The notes beneath the pieces were generated by a model. That model was not told where the DNA came from. It did not search any database and worked only from the letters and a program-made list of their open reading frames with translations. This document shows, piece by piece, positions 6,961 through 13,951 of a stretch of DNA of 21,459 nucleotides. Made by a program: the position numbers and the translations under genes. This stretch comes from SURF-32 sp964648365. GTDB lineage: Bacteria; Planctomycetota; Phycisphaerae; UBA1845. The DNA lies in NCBI GenBank assembly GCA_964648365.1, contig CAZYLK010000099.1, positions 1 to 21,459 on the forward strand, written 5' to 3'. Every line of letters starts with the position of its first letter. Within the stretch, counting starts at the first letter, position 1.

Positions 6961-7923
6961 ATGACTGACGAATCGCGTGTCCCAGTGGCCTCCTGGAAAC
7001 GAGAACTACTGCGCGCCCTGCTGGTCGCGGCCACCGCGACGTACGTCGTGGTCTTCCTGGCCGTGCCGCGTGCGCCGCTGGAGTCGTGGCGGCGCGAGTT
7101 TCGAGGCGTTTGCGTGGAACACGTCCGCGGGCTGGTCGCAGCCGTCGGCGTGACCGGCACCAACGCAACGCACGGAACCTATCTTCTGCTGGTGGGCGTC
7201 GCGGGGCCGTGGCTGCTGGCGGGACTGCTGAAGGCCGGTCGGCCGGGCAATCTGGGGCTGCATCGACCGAACGTCTTCGGCTGGCGGATCATCGTTGTCG
7301 GCTGGATCGTAGCGCTGCCCGGCATCGTCTGGATGGTCCGCAGCCCGCAGATCGCTTCGTGGTACGTCGATCACTTCCGCCGTGACGGGGCGTCGTTCTT
7401 CTACTACTACGCGGTCAACCTCTCGGCCGAGCACTTCTTCTTCCACGGCTGGATGCTGTCGATGCTCCGGCTGGATCGGCGATGGCCGCGGGTGGAGTCA
7501 GTCGTGGCGGCCGCCGGTGTCACCAGCCCTGATGCGCGCGCGAACCGCACCGGGTCTTCGTGGGTGCGATGGGTTCGCTGGTTCGGCCTGGCGACCGGCG
7601 AGCCGGACTTGCCGACCCCCGTCAACGCGCCGGATGGCGTTGCGACGCCGTGCCCTGCGCGAGCGGGCACCGCGCTTCGCCGCCTCCTTGGCCTGCCGGA
7701 GGGATGTGCCGTGCCCATCCTCGCGTCCGGCCTGCTGTTCTACGTCATCCACATCGGCAAGGACGCCCGCGAAGCGCTGATGTCCCTGCCGGGAGGCGTG
7801 GCGCTGGCGTATATCGCCCTCCGCACCAATTCCTACCTCACCCCCCTGCTGCTCCACGCGGCTACCGCGCTGACGGCGTTCCTCATGATGCTGGCCGGCG
7901 CCGCCGCGCCGACGGCGCCGTGA
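6961..7923 (+). CDS. CPBP-family (CAAX-like) intramembrane metalloprotease homologue
   Basis: A 320-residue membrane protein with hydrophobic stretches near 18-36, 72-92, 108-127, 250-266 and 276-312. The C-terminal part fits the CPBP/ABI family (PF02517): AEHFFFHGWML (156-166) at the motif 1 position, FYVIHIGKD with His264, and a final PLLLHA with His299. Motif 1 is normally EExxxR; here it is Glu157-His158 and His162 replaces the Arg, so activity is uncertain. A poorly conserved, Pro/Arg-rich segment of about 75 residues (175-250) separates the motifs and is probably a loop. Such proteins cleave prenylated or membrane peptides, or mediate bacteriocin resistance; no partner is seen here. ATG 6961 follows queD by 77 bases, with only a weak GGA upstream. 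Confidence 0.7.
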   Translation: MTDESRVPVASWKRELLRALLVAATATYVVVFLAVPRAPLESWRREFRGVCVEHVRGLVAAVGVTGTNATHGTYLLLVGVAGPWLLAGLLKAGRPGNLGLHRPNVFGWRIIVVGWIVALPGIVWMVRSPQIASWYVDHFRRDGASFFYYYAVNLSAEHFFFHGWMLSMLRLDRRWPRVESVVAAAGVTSPDARANRTGSSWVRWVRWFGLATGEPDLPTPVNAPDGVATPCPARAGTALRRLLGLPEGCAVPILASGLLFYVIHIGKDAREALMSLPGGVALAYIALRTNSYLTPLLLHAATALTAFLMMLAGAAAPTAP

Positions 7924-8045
7924 CGACCACTTTGGCCACGTATCGCCGCCGGACCGTGCGGACCATCGTCTTGGTGGTATTTCCGGCCCGAGGGCGTATA
8001 AGTGCGGCTGCTGCCCCGGTTCCGGGGGTTTGGTGTGAGACTCAC

Positions 8046-8440
8046 GTGCCGATCACGAAACCACAGGATTCTTCAGGCGCCAGCAAGCCCGACTGCTTTC
8101 ACGCGTTGCGGATCGATAGCCAACATCGGTGCCTCACGGATCACCCGTTCACGAGTCGGCTGGTCTGCTGGGACTGGAAACCCGTGTGGTTCAGGAGTGA
8201 CGGTACGCACTTCGGATATGTCTGGCGCGGCCCGGCGGAACTGAGCACGCCGCAGGGGGAGTTCACGCTCGCGTCCGACATGTGGTTCGCATTACCCAAC
8301 GAGGGGAGCATCCGCGGCGGCTTCAGGATCGTCACTACCGCCTCTGGGCTGGAGCCCGCCTTCGCCGTCCTCTTTAATGACGATCGGGGCGCGTGCATCC
8401 TCTACAAGAGTCTCCAGTACGATTTCGCCCGCAATGGGGC
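8046..8440 (+). pseudogene. Cupin-like gene fragment
   Basis: From GTG 8046 the frame gives a plausible protein start: CFHALRIDSQHRCLTDHPF, then VWFRSDGTHFGYVWRGPAEL, STPQGEFTLASDMWFALP and GSIRGGFRIV. The alternation of strands, the GPAEL-xx-PxG turn and the FALP step resemble a small beta-barrel (cupin-like) sensor fold. After about residue 100 the resemblance fades and from roughly 8440 the translation is low-complexity. The frame stays open to 8930 only because it runs antisense through the well-supported gene at 8627-10381. I therefore read it as the 5' part of a gene that has lost its end. The flanks 7924-8045 and 8441-8626 hold nothing I can support. The family assignment is tentative. 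Confidence 0.35.
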
Positions 8441-8626
8441 CGGGGGGACAGCGTGTTCTGAGCAAGGTTTGGCAATGAGGGAATCAAATCGTGCGGGAGT
8501 GAGAACGCGAGAGAACGCGGAGGCACAGGTTCGTCGTCCGGGGCCACGCCTCCCACATTTGACCGGCCTCCCCCGCCCCTTCACTTGGTCTCTCACTCCC
8601 ATCTTCCCCCTTTTCCCTGCGGAGAG

Positions 8627-10381
8627 CTACTTCACGTTCACCACGCGCTTGCCGGCCGGTTCGTCGCAGACGATGTCGCCCTCGGCGTCGCGCACTTCCG
8701 TGATGGCGCAGGCGTACTCGCCTTTGGCGAGCTTCTTGAGCTTGTACTTGCCGGTGTTGTCGCCATCGATGTTGACTCGGGTCTCGATCGGCTCGCCGGG
8801 CGGGTCGGTGGGGGTGCATTCGACCGTCGCGCGGCCGCCGGGGATCAGGGCGCGGACTTCGGCTTTCAGCTTGCGCTGCGCCTTAAGTTCGATGCTGTGC
8901 CGCTCGACGTACGTGCAGGATCCGCAGTAGAGCTTCGTGGTAAAAACATCGGGATCGTCGTTGGTGCCGGCGCGGAGGTCAATACCGGTCGTGGGGTCAA
9001 AATCGCAGTCGGACGAGTCGAAGGTACCCGCGGCGACCAAGTTGCCGTCCGGATCGAATGTGATGGTCCGGGCGGTTTCGCCGGAACGGTCTGTGCCACC
9101 GAACGTCTCGACACCCACATAATCGCCATCGATCGTCAGAAGTGCGATAAAAGCATCGTAGACTCCTCGAGACGCGCGCCAATCCACCCCATCTGACGGA
9201 TCAAAATCGGCGGACTCCGTGAACGTGCCGCTTACAGCCATCAGCCCATCCGGCCGCAGGGCTACGCCGTGCGCCGCCTCGATGCCAGGACCGGTGAACA
9301 CTCGTACCCATACGACTGCTCCACTCGGCGAGAGCTTGACCATGTACGCGTCCAGTCCTTCCGCGTGGCGCAACTCACCGCCGCTGTCGGGATCGAACTC
9401 TACGGTGAAGCGAAAGCTACCGACAACGTAGGTAAATCCGTCATCATCAATGGCAACGCCGCGCACGAAGTCGTAATCGACTCCGCCAATCGTGTAGGCC
9501 CATTCGCGAGTTCCTTCCGCGTTCAGTTTGACGGCAAAGATGTCCGTCTCCCCTGCGGTTCGGCGCAAGTCTACGCCTTCGCTGGGGTCGAAGTCCGTCT
9601 CGCCTCTGAAAATGCCTACGGCGACAACCTCGCCGTCCGGACCAGCCGCGATCGCCTCGCCATAGTCCAGACCGTTGCCCGGGAAGGTACGGGTCCAGGC
9701 GTACGATCCGTCCTGCGATAGTTTTGTTACAAATGTGCTTCCCTCGCCGTCGGTCATATGAATGTCCTTACCGTGACTGGGGTCGAAATCTGTCCATTGG
9801 GAGTAGTTGCCCGTTATAAATAGTTTTCCAGACGCGTCCACGCCCGCTGCACGGGCAACGTCGTTTCCGGGCCCGCGAAATATACGCGCCCACTTCTGGG
9901 TACCCGTACTCGTATACACTGAAACAAAAGCGTCGTTAGCGCTGTCATAGGAATTGATAATGTCGCGACCGGGGCCGGCACGAAAGTCCATTTTTCCGCT
10001 CACCTGACCTGCTACCACAATATCGTCCGCGTAGCTCGCCCCAAGTCCTCCTGCTGCGATGCTCCCGGCAGGATGGGACAGCGACAAAGTCCACCGGTAG
10101 CTCCCATCCGCTGCATACGAGGAAAGGAACAAGGCGGCTCCACCCTTAGCCTTGTGTCGGTCACGCTTCTTGTCCGGGCGGAAGTCGACTCTGTCATGAA
10201 ATGCCCCGGTGACATAGACTCGTCCTGACGAATCCGCAACCAGGCCGTGAAGGATGTCGTAATCCTCACCGCCGACGGCATTGGTCCAGCCATACTCCCG
10301 TACACCGCAAAGCTGCGCATCGCCTGCCGATGTCAGCACGATCCCAAAAAGCAGCACCGAGGTAAACATGTCGATTCGCAT
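8627..10381 (-). CDS. Secreted seven-bladed SBBP-type beta-propeller with Cys-rich C-terminal domain
   Basis: A 584-residue exported protein. The N-terminus MRIDMFTSVLLFGIVLTSAG is a signal peptide. Seven repeats of about 60-65 residues follow, each running W...GG...D, then a DG turn, V.G.F, DFDP..G.D, D.F..KL and G...W: the pattern of SBBP (beta-propeller) repeats. Seven units make one closed propeller, probably a binding surface outside the cell. From about Cys486 the shared C-terminal domain begins; its RKLKAEVRALIPGG segment closely matches SRLKANVRTALPQG of the Asp-box protein. This copy is longer and ends in VVNVK after the last Cys. ATG 10381 is chosen because it gives a normal signal peptide; no strong Shine-Dalgarno is visible, and a TTG three codons earlier or an ATG four codons later are alternatives. 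The beta-solenoid gene lies 71 bases upstream on the same strand. Confidence 0.82.
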   Translation of the reverse strand: MRIDMFTSVLLFGIVLTSAGDAQLCGVREYGWTNAVGGEDYDILHGLVADSSGRVYVTGAFHDRVDFRPDKKRDRHKAKGGAALFLSSYAADGSYRWTLSLSHPAGSIAAGGLGASYADDIVVAGQVSGKMDFRAGPGRDIINSYDSANDAFVSVYTSTGTQKWARIFRGPGNDVARAAGVDASGKLFITGNYSQWTDFDPSHGKDIHMTDGEGSTFVTKLSQDGSYAWTRTFPGNGLDYGEAIAAGPDGEVVAVGIFRGETDFDPSEGVDLRRTAGETDIFAVKLNAEGTREWAYTIGGVDYDFVRGVAIDDDGFTYVVGSFRFTVEFDPDSGGELRHAEGLDAYMVKLSPSGAVVWVRVFTGPGIEAAHGVALRPDGLMAVSGTFTESADFDPSDGVDWRASRGVYDAFIALLTIDGDYVGVETFGGTDRSGETARTITFDPDGNLVAAGTFDSSDCDFDPTTGIDLRAGTNDDPDVFTTKLYCGSCTYVERHSIELKAQRKLKAEVRALIPGGRATVECTPTDPPGEPIETRVNIDGDNTGKYKLKKLAKGEYACAITEVRDAEGDIVCDEPAGKRVVNVK

Positions 10382-10402
10382 GGTGAACAATCCAAAGGTG
10401 GA

Positions 10403-10433
10403 GGCGGGCCCGGCCGCAACGGCCGAGCCCGCC
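10403..10433 (-). terminator. Strong GC hairpin between two minus-strand genes
   Basis: GGCGGGC and GCCCGCC (7 bp), a single C/A mismatch, then CGGCCG and CGGCCG (6 bp) around a CAA loop form a 13-pair stem. It sits between the stop codon at 10453 and the start codon at 10381. There is no T-tract, so it may terminate, attenuate or stabilise the upstream message. Confidence 0.55.
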
Positions 10434-10452
10434 TAACCGAATGAACAGAATA

Positions 10453-11283
10453 CTACTCCGGGCACGACACGTACGTGTACCGGTCCACGTCGAACATCAT
10501 GTTTTCGTCGACCAGAATCCCAGCCACGGCGCCGGACACGTTGAGATTCCCGTACAGGGAAAAGTGACGCCGAATCTCGGCGATGCTGTACTCGGTGATG
10601 GTCAGGTTGCCCGATCCCACCACCGGTGTTTCCACAATGAGGCGGTTGACGGTGTCCTCGTCGCAGGCCTCGCCGTCGGTACAGGCAACGACCCAGTCGC
10701 CGGCGCCGATCTTGGGGGCGCACCGCAGCCATATCGAGTTTGGCGCGCCCCCGTCAGGGTGGTCCGGATTGACCACACCGTTGTTGACCAGGGGCACGGT
10801 CACAACCACGTTGCCGCGTATGGACGTTCCCGGTCCCAGCACGAGCGTGCTGTAGCGGTACCCGTCCACGTCGGTCGTGATGTCCAAAGATGGATATCCC
10901 ACGATCATGCCGGTGCCGACGGTGATGTAGGTATGGCCGTCTGCGAACGTCAGCCGACCCCCTTCGCCAAAGATTCGCCCGTCCAGGAACACGCGCCCGC
11001 CCCCGGTCAGGCTGAGTTCGGCGTTGCCGCCTTCGATTCGAACCTGGGCGTTCTCCTCCACGACCAGGCCGTTGCGCTTGCTGACGGTCAGGGCGGCGTT
11101 AGTTGTGACCAGCCGGACCATGGCCCCGCCGTCGCCGGTGCCACCGTTCTGCTTCCGCAGGATCAGAACACCCGGTCCCGCAAGTCTGCCGGTGTGGCCG
11201 AACATGCTGTCCCTTTCCAACGCACGCTGAACGATCATCTCGTCGGCGTGACGATTGGCGGCCCATGGGTGATCTCCCGTCAC
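10453..11283 (-). CDS. Hypothetical beta-solenoid-like protein, no signal peptide seen
   Basis: I do not recognise the family. The translation is rich in Gly, Val, Asn and Thr with short alternating strands (AQVRIEGGNAELSLTGGG, RVFLDGRIFGEGGRLTFADG, GTSIRGNVVVTVPLVNNGVV), the look of a beta-helix or filamentous adhesin-like repeat. The C-terminal third has paired cysteines (LRCAPKI, VACTDGEACDED) and ends VSCPE. The frame is open up to GTG 11316, but a promoter-like -10 box at 11302-11307 lies inside that stretch. GTG 11283, with GGGGA about 5 bases upstream, is therefore the better start; ATG 11238 is another. With either start no signal peptide appears, odd for such a protein, so the gene may have lost its true 5' end. 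It is divergent from transketolase and may be co-transcribed with the propeller gene downstream. Confidence 0.55.
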   Translation of the reverse strand: MTGDHPWAANRHADEMIVQRALERDSMFGHTGRLAGPGVLILRKQNGGTGDGGAMVRLVTTNAALTVSKRNGLVVEENAQVRIEGGNAELSLTGGGRVFLDGRIFGEGGRLTFADGHTYITVGTGMIVGYPSLDITTDVDGYRYSTLVLGPGTSIRGNVVVTVPLVNNGVVNPDHPDGGAPNSIWLRCAPKIGAGDWVVACTDGEACDEDTVNRLIVETPVVGSGNLTITEYSIAEIRRHFSLYGNLNVSGAVAGILVDENMMFDVDRYTYVSCPE

Positions 11284-11301
11284 CCGATCCCCGCTCAATC
11301 C

Positions 11302-11329
11302 ATTATGAGACTTCACCGACGCCGGTCAA
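11302..11329 (-). promoter_or_regulatory. Candidate promoter for the beta-solenoid gene
   Basis: On the minus strand TTGACC (11324-11329) precedes CATAAT (11302-11307) with a 16-base spacer; both boxes match consensus at 5 of 6 positions. Transcription would start near 11295, which supports a start codon at 11283 and not 11316. Confidence 0.5.
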
Positions 11330-11466
11330 GCGCATTCTTGCAGAATCTCGGAAATCTCGCAATTCTCTTGCCCGCACCCGGCGCTGGGGCTAGTCTGCGA
11401 TCGCGACTCGCGTCGCGCCGCCGGCGGGCCGTGCCGGCTGATTTCTCGACCTTTCGGGAGCGTCTC

Positions 11467-13533
11467 GTGCCTGATTCCGCCGCCATTCACGCCAAGGCCG
11501 CCATGCTCGGCCAGCACGTTCTCCGCATGACCACCGCCGCCGGCTCCGGGCACCCGTCCAGCGGGCTGTCGCTGGGGCACATCGTCGTCGAGCTGATGTA
11601 CCACCGGATGCAGTTCGACCCTGCCGACCCGTGGAACCCGTGTGCGGACCGGCTGGTGCTCTCTGAGGGGCACGCGGTGCCGATCGTCTACGCGGCGTAT
11701 GCGGACATCGCCGGGGTCGTGGGTACGTCGAAGGCCAAAGCGCGTCCGCTGACCGTGGATGACCTCACGACGCTTCGTGAGCGCGGCAGCGTCCTCGACG
11801 GCCACCCAAACCCGGCGGAGGGGTTCCCCTTCTTCGATGCCGCCACGGGGTCGCTGGGGCAGGGGTTGTCGGTCGCGGGCGGTCTGGCGCTCGCCGCGCG
11901 GTTGGACGGAATCGACAAGCGCATCTACGTGCTGATGGGCGACGGCGAGTCGCGCGAAGGCCAGGTATGGGAGGCAATGGACTTCATCGTCGATCACAAG
12001 CTCACCAACGTCTGCGCGGTGTTCAGCGCCAACGGCGAAGGTCAGGCCGGGTACGTTTCGCAGCAGCAATCCGCGAAGTCGCTGGCTGCCAAGGCGGCGG
12101 CGTTCGGGTGGGAGGTCTGCGAGATCGACGGGCATGATCCGGCGCAGATTTCGGCGGCGTTCGATCGCGTGGGAGGTTCGGACAAGCCGGTCGCGGTCGT
12201 GGCGCGGACGGTCAAGGGCTGGGGCGTCGATACGCTGCTCGATGGCAACTGGCATGGCAAGCCGCTGCCGGCCAACCTGCTTGACAAGGGGATCGCAGAG
12301 CTGGAAGCGACCGCCAGGAAGCTGGGGACCAGCATCTCGGCCGCCGGGTGGAAGCGGGATGGGAAGACACCGGTTGAGAACCGATGCCACACCGGGTCGC
12401 CGGTTGAGAACCGGTGCCACACCGGATCACCGGTTGAAGACCGGTGCCATACCGGATCGCCGGTTGAAAACCGGGGCCATACCGGACTGAAGATGCCGCC
12501 ATTCGCGGAGGCGATGGAGGCTGCGGGGCTGTCGGCCGATCTGGCCAAGAAGAAGATCGCCACGCGCGTCGCGTACGGCGCCGCGCTCGTCGCGGCCGGG
12601 AAGCTCGACCCGTGTGTCGTCAGCATCGACGGCGACGTCAGCAACTCCACCTACGCCAACATGTTCGAGAAAAGCCAGCCGCAGCGGTTCTTCGAAGGCA
12701 AGATCGCCGAGCAGAACGTCATCAGCGTCGCGGTCGGTCTGGGCGCCGGCGGGAAGATTCCGTTCGCCAGCAGCTTCGCCAAGTTTCTGGCCCGCGGATA
12801 CGACCAGGTCGAGATGGCCAGCATCACGCGGGCCAACGTCAAGCTCGTCGGCTCGCACTCGGGCGTCTCGCTGGCCGCGGACGGGCCATCACAGATGTCG
12901 CTGCAAGACATGGCCTACTTCCGCAGCATGACGCGGGTCGAAGCCCGGCCGGGCCAGCCGGCGTGCATCATCTTCCATCCGGCCGACCCGATCTGCGCCT
13001 ACCGCTGCGTCGAGATGATGATCAACCACGACGGCCTGTGTTACCTGCGGACCCATCGCCCGGCCGCGGCGTTCCTGTATGCCGTTGACGAGACCTTTCA
13101 GCCGGGCGTTTGCAAACAGTTGCGGCAGGGACCGAAGCTCACGCTGGTCAGTTCCGGCTACATGCTTCACACCGTGCTTGCCGCCGCCGAAGAACTGCGC
13201 GCGGCCGGCATCGAATGCAACGTCTTCGATGCGTGGTGCTTCCCGCTGAACGCGCAGCCCATTTTGAACGCCGCGGCGAAATCGGGCGGCGTCATCCTCA
13301 CGGTCGAAGACAACTACATCGGCGGCCTGCACGCCGAACTCGCCGAAGCCGCCGCGGAAGCCGGCGACATCCGCGTCCACGGCATGACCTGCCGCCGCAT
13401 TCCAAAATCAACGCAAACTTCAGACGAAGCCTTTGAACTCGTGGGCGTGGGGAGAGCGGATATCGTTTCAAACGCCAAGTCGTTACTGACGCACAATCGC
13501 CGACCGACAACAAAGCTGGTCGGTCAGACCTGA
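11467..13533 (+). CDS. tkt: Transketolase with an in-frame repeat insertion
   Basis: Transketolase moves two-carbon units between sugar phosphates in the pentose phosphate pathway, using thiamine diphosphate. The 688-residue protein has the N-terminal cofactor domain (GSGHPSSG with His29; LSEGHAVP with His70; TGSLGQGL; MGDGESREGQVWEA at 157-170), the pyrimidine-binding domain with catalytic Glu415 in KIAEQN, and a C-terminal domain (VSSGYMLHTVLAAAEEL). The overall order is that of the compact, animal-like transketolases of about 620 residues. Residues 302-341, in the linker between the first two domains, are four copies of a decapeptide like PVENRCHTGS, encoded by 30-bp DNA repeats; this accounts for most of the extra length. 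GTG 11467 has CGGGAG (11455-11460) 6 bases upstream; open frame further upstream is antisense to the neighbouring gene. No convincing promoter is seen in the short divergent region. Confidence 0.95.
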   Translation: MPDSAAIHAKAAMLGQHVLRMTTAAGSGHPSSGLSLGHIVVELMYHRMQFDPADPWNPCADRLVLSEGHAVPIVYAAYADIAGVVGTSKAKARPLTVDDLTTLRERGSVLDGHPNPAEGFPFFDAATGSLGQGLSVAGGLALAARLDGIDKRIYVLMGDGESREGQVWEAMDFIVDHKLTNVCAVFSANGEGQAGYVSQQQSAKSLAAKAAAFGWEVCEIDGHDPAQISAAFDRVGGSDKPVAVVARTVKGWGVDTLLDGNWHGKPLPANLLDKGIAELEATARKLGTSISAAGWKRDGKTPVENRCHTGSPVENRCHTGSPVEDRCHTGSPVENRGHTGLKMPPFAEAMEAAGLSADLAKKKIATRVAYGAALVAAGKLDPCVVSIDGDVSNSTYANMFEKSQPQRFFEGKIAEQNVISVAVGLGAGGKIPFASSFAKFLARGYDQVEMASITRANVKLVGSHSGVSLAADGPSQMSLQDMAYFRSMTRVEARPGQPACIIFHPADPICAYRCVEMMINHDGLCYLRTHRPAAAFLYAVDETFQPGVCKQLRQGPKLTLVSSGYMLHTVLAAAEELRAAGIECNVFDAWCFPLNAQPILNAAAKSGGVILTVEDNYIGGLHAELAEAAAEAGDIRVHGMTCRRIPKSTQTSDEAFELVGVGRADIVSNAKSLLTHNRRPTTKLVGQT
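12370..12489 (+). repeat. Four tandem 30-bp palindromic repeats inside transketolase
   Basis: Units begin at 12370, 12400, 12430 and 12460. Each starts with a hairpin core (CCGGTTGARRACCGG in the clearest copies) followed by YGCCAYACCGG and a 4-base spacer. The unit length is a multiple of three, so each copy adds ten residues and the frame is kept. There are no unique spacers between units, so this is not a CRISPR array. Confidence 0.92.
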
Positions 13534-13544
13534 TCAGACCGACC
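13518..13544 (+). terminator. Hairpin overlapping the transketolase stop codon
   Basis: GGTCGGTC (13518-13525) and GACCGACC (13537-13544) form a perfect 8-bp stem with an 11-base loop that contains the stop codon. No T-tract follows, so its role as a terminator is a guess. Confidence 0.4.
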
Positions 13545-13951
13545 GCGAACGTCTTACGCAGCCGCGCGGAAGGCTGAGCCGCCAAGGGCGCGCCGCCGAC
13601 ACTAGACGCGATTGAGGATTCAACCCGAGTTACTGATTGACTCGGGGACCGCCAGACTCTACGATCAATGGTACCTCCGGCTCTCGGTGGCACGAGCCAG
13701 GTGAGGCTGCGCGGGCGTGCGGCCTGCGCAGCGTGGATTTGCAATATCCGAGCCGGCGGGGGACGATGCGGCCGAAGCGGCGCTGGGTTGCAGCACGCAG
13801 GACGCCGGTGCCACGGGAGCACAGATAGCGACGGGCGCGCACATCTGGCGCCCCATTCATCATACATTGTCGGGCGCATTCGCTGTCATCGGCTGCGGGC
13901 GATCGCCTGTTCATACTACGGCGGCCGACACGGGTTTCGGGAGTTCATCTC
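13545..13951. other. Intergenic region between transketolase and the WD40 gene
   Basis: About 400 bases with no gene I can support; the short open frames on both strands lack recognisable protein features. It holds one further hairpin, CCCGAGT (13624-13630) with ACTCGGG (13640-13646), a perfect 7-bp stem and 9-base loop. The WD40 promoter should lie here, but I found no convincing -35/-10 pair. Confidence 0.5.

Noticed and set aside
10441..11466. Upstream extension of the transketolase frame by 342 codons
   Set aside because: The extension is antisense to the beta-solenoid gene, has shadow-like composition and lies before a good Shine-Dalgarno and GTG at 11467.
12370..12489. CRISPR-like array
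   Set aside because: Repeats abut directly at 30-bp intervals without unique spacers, lie inside an essential gene in frame, and no cas gene is present.
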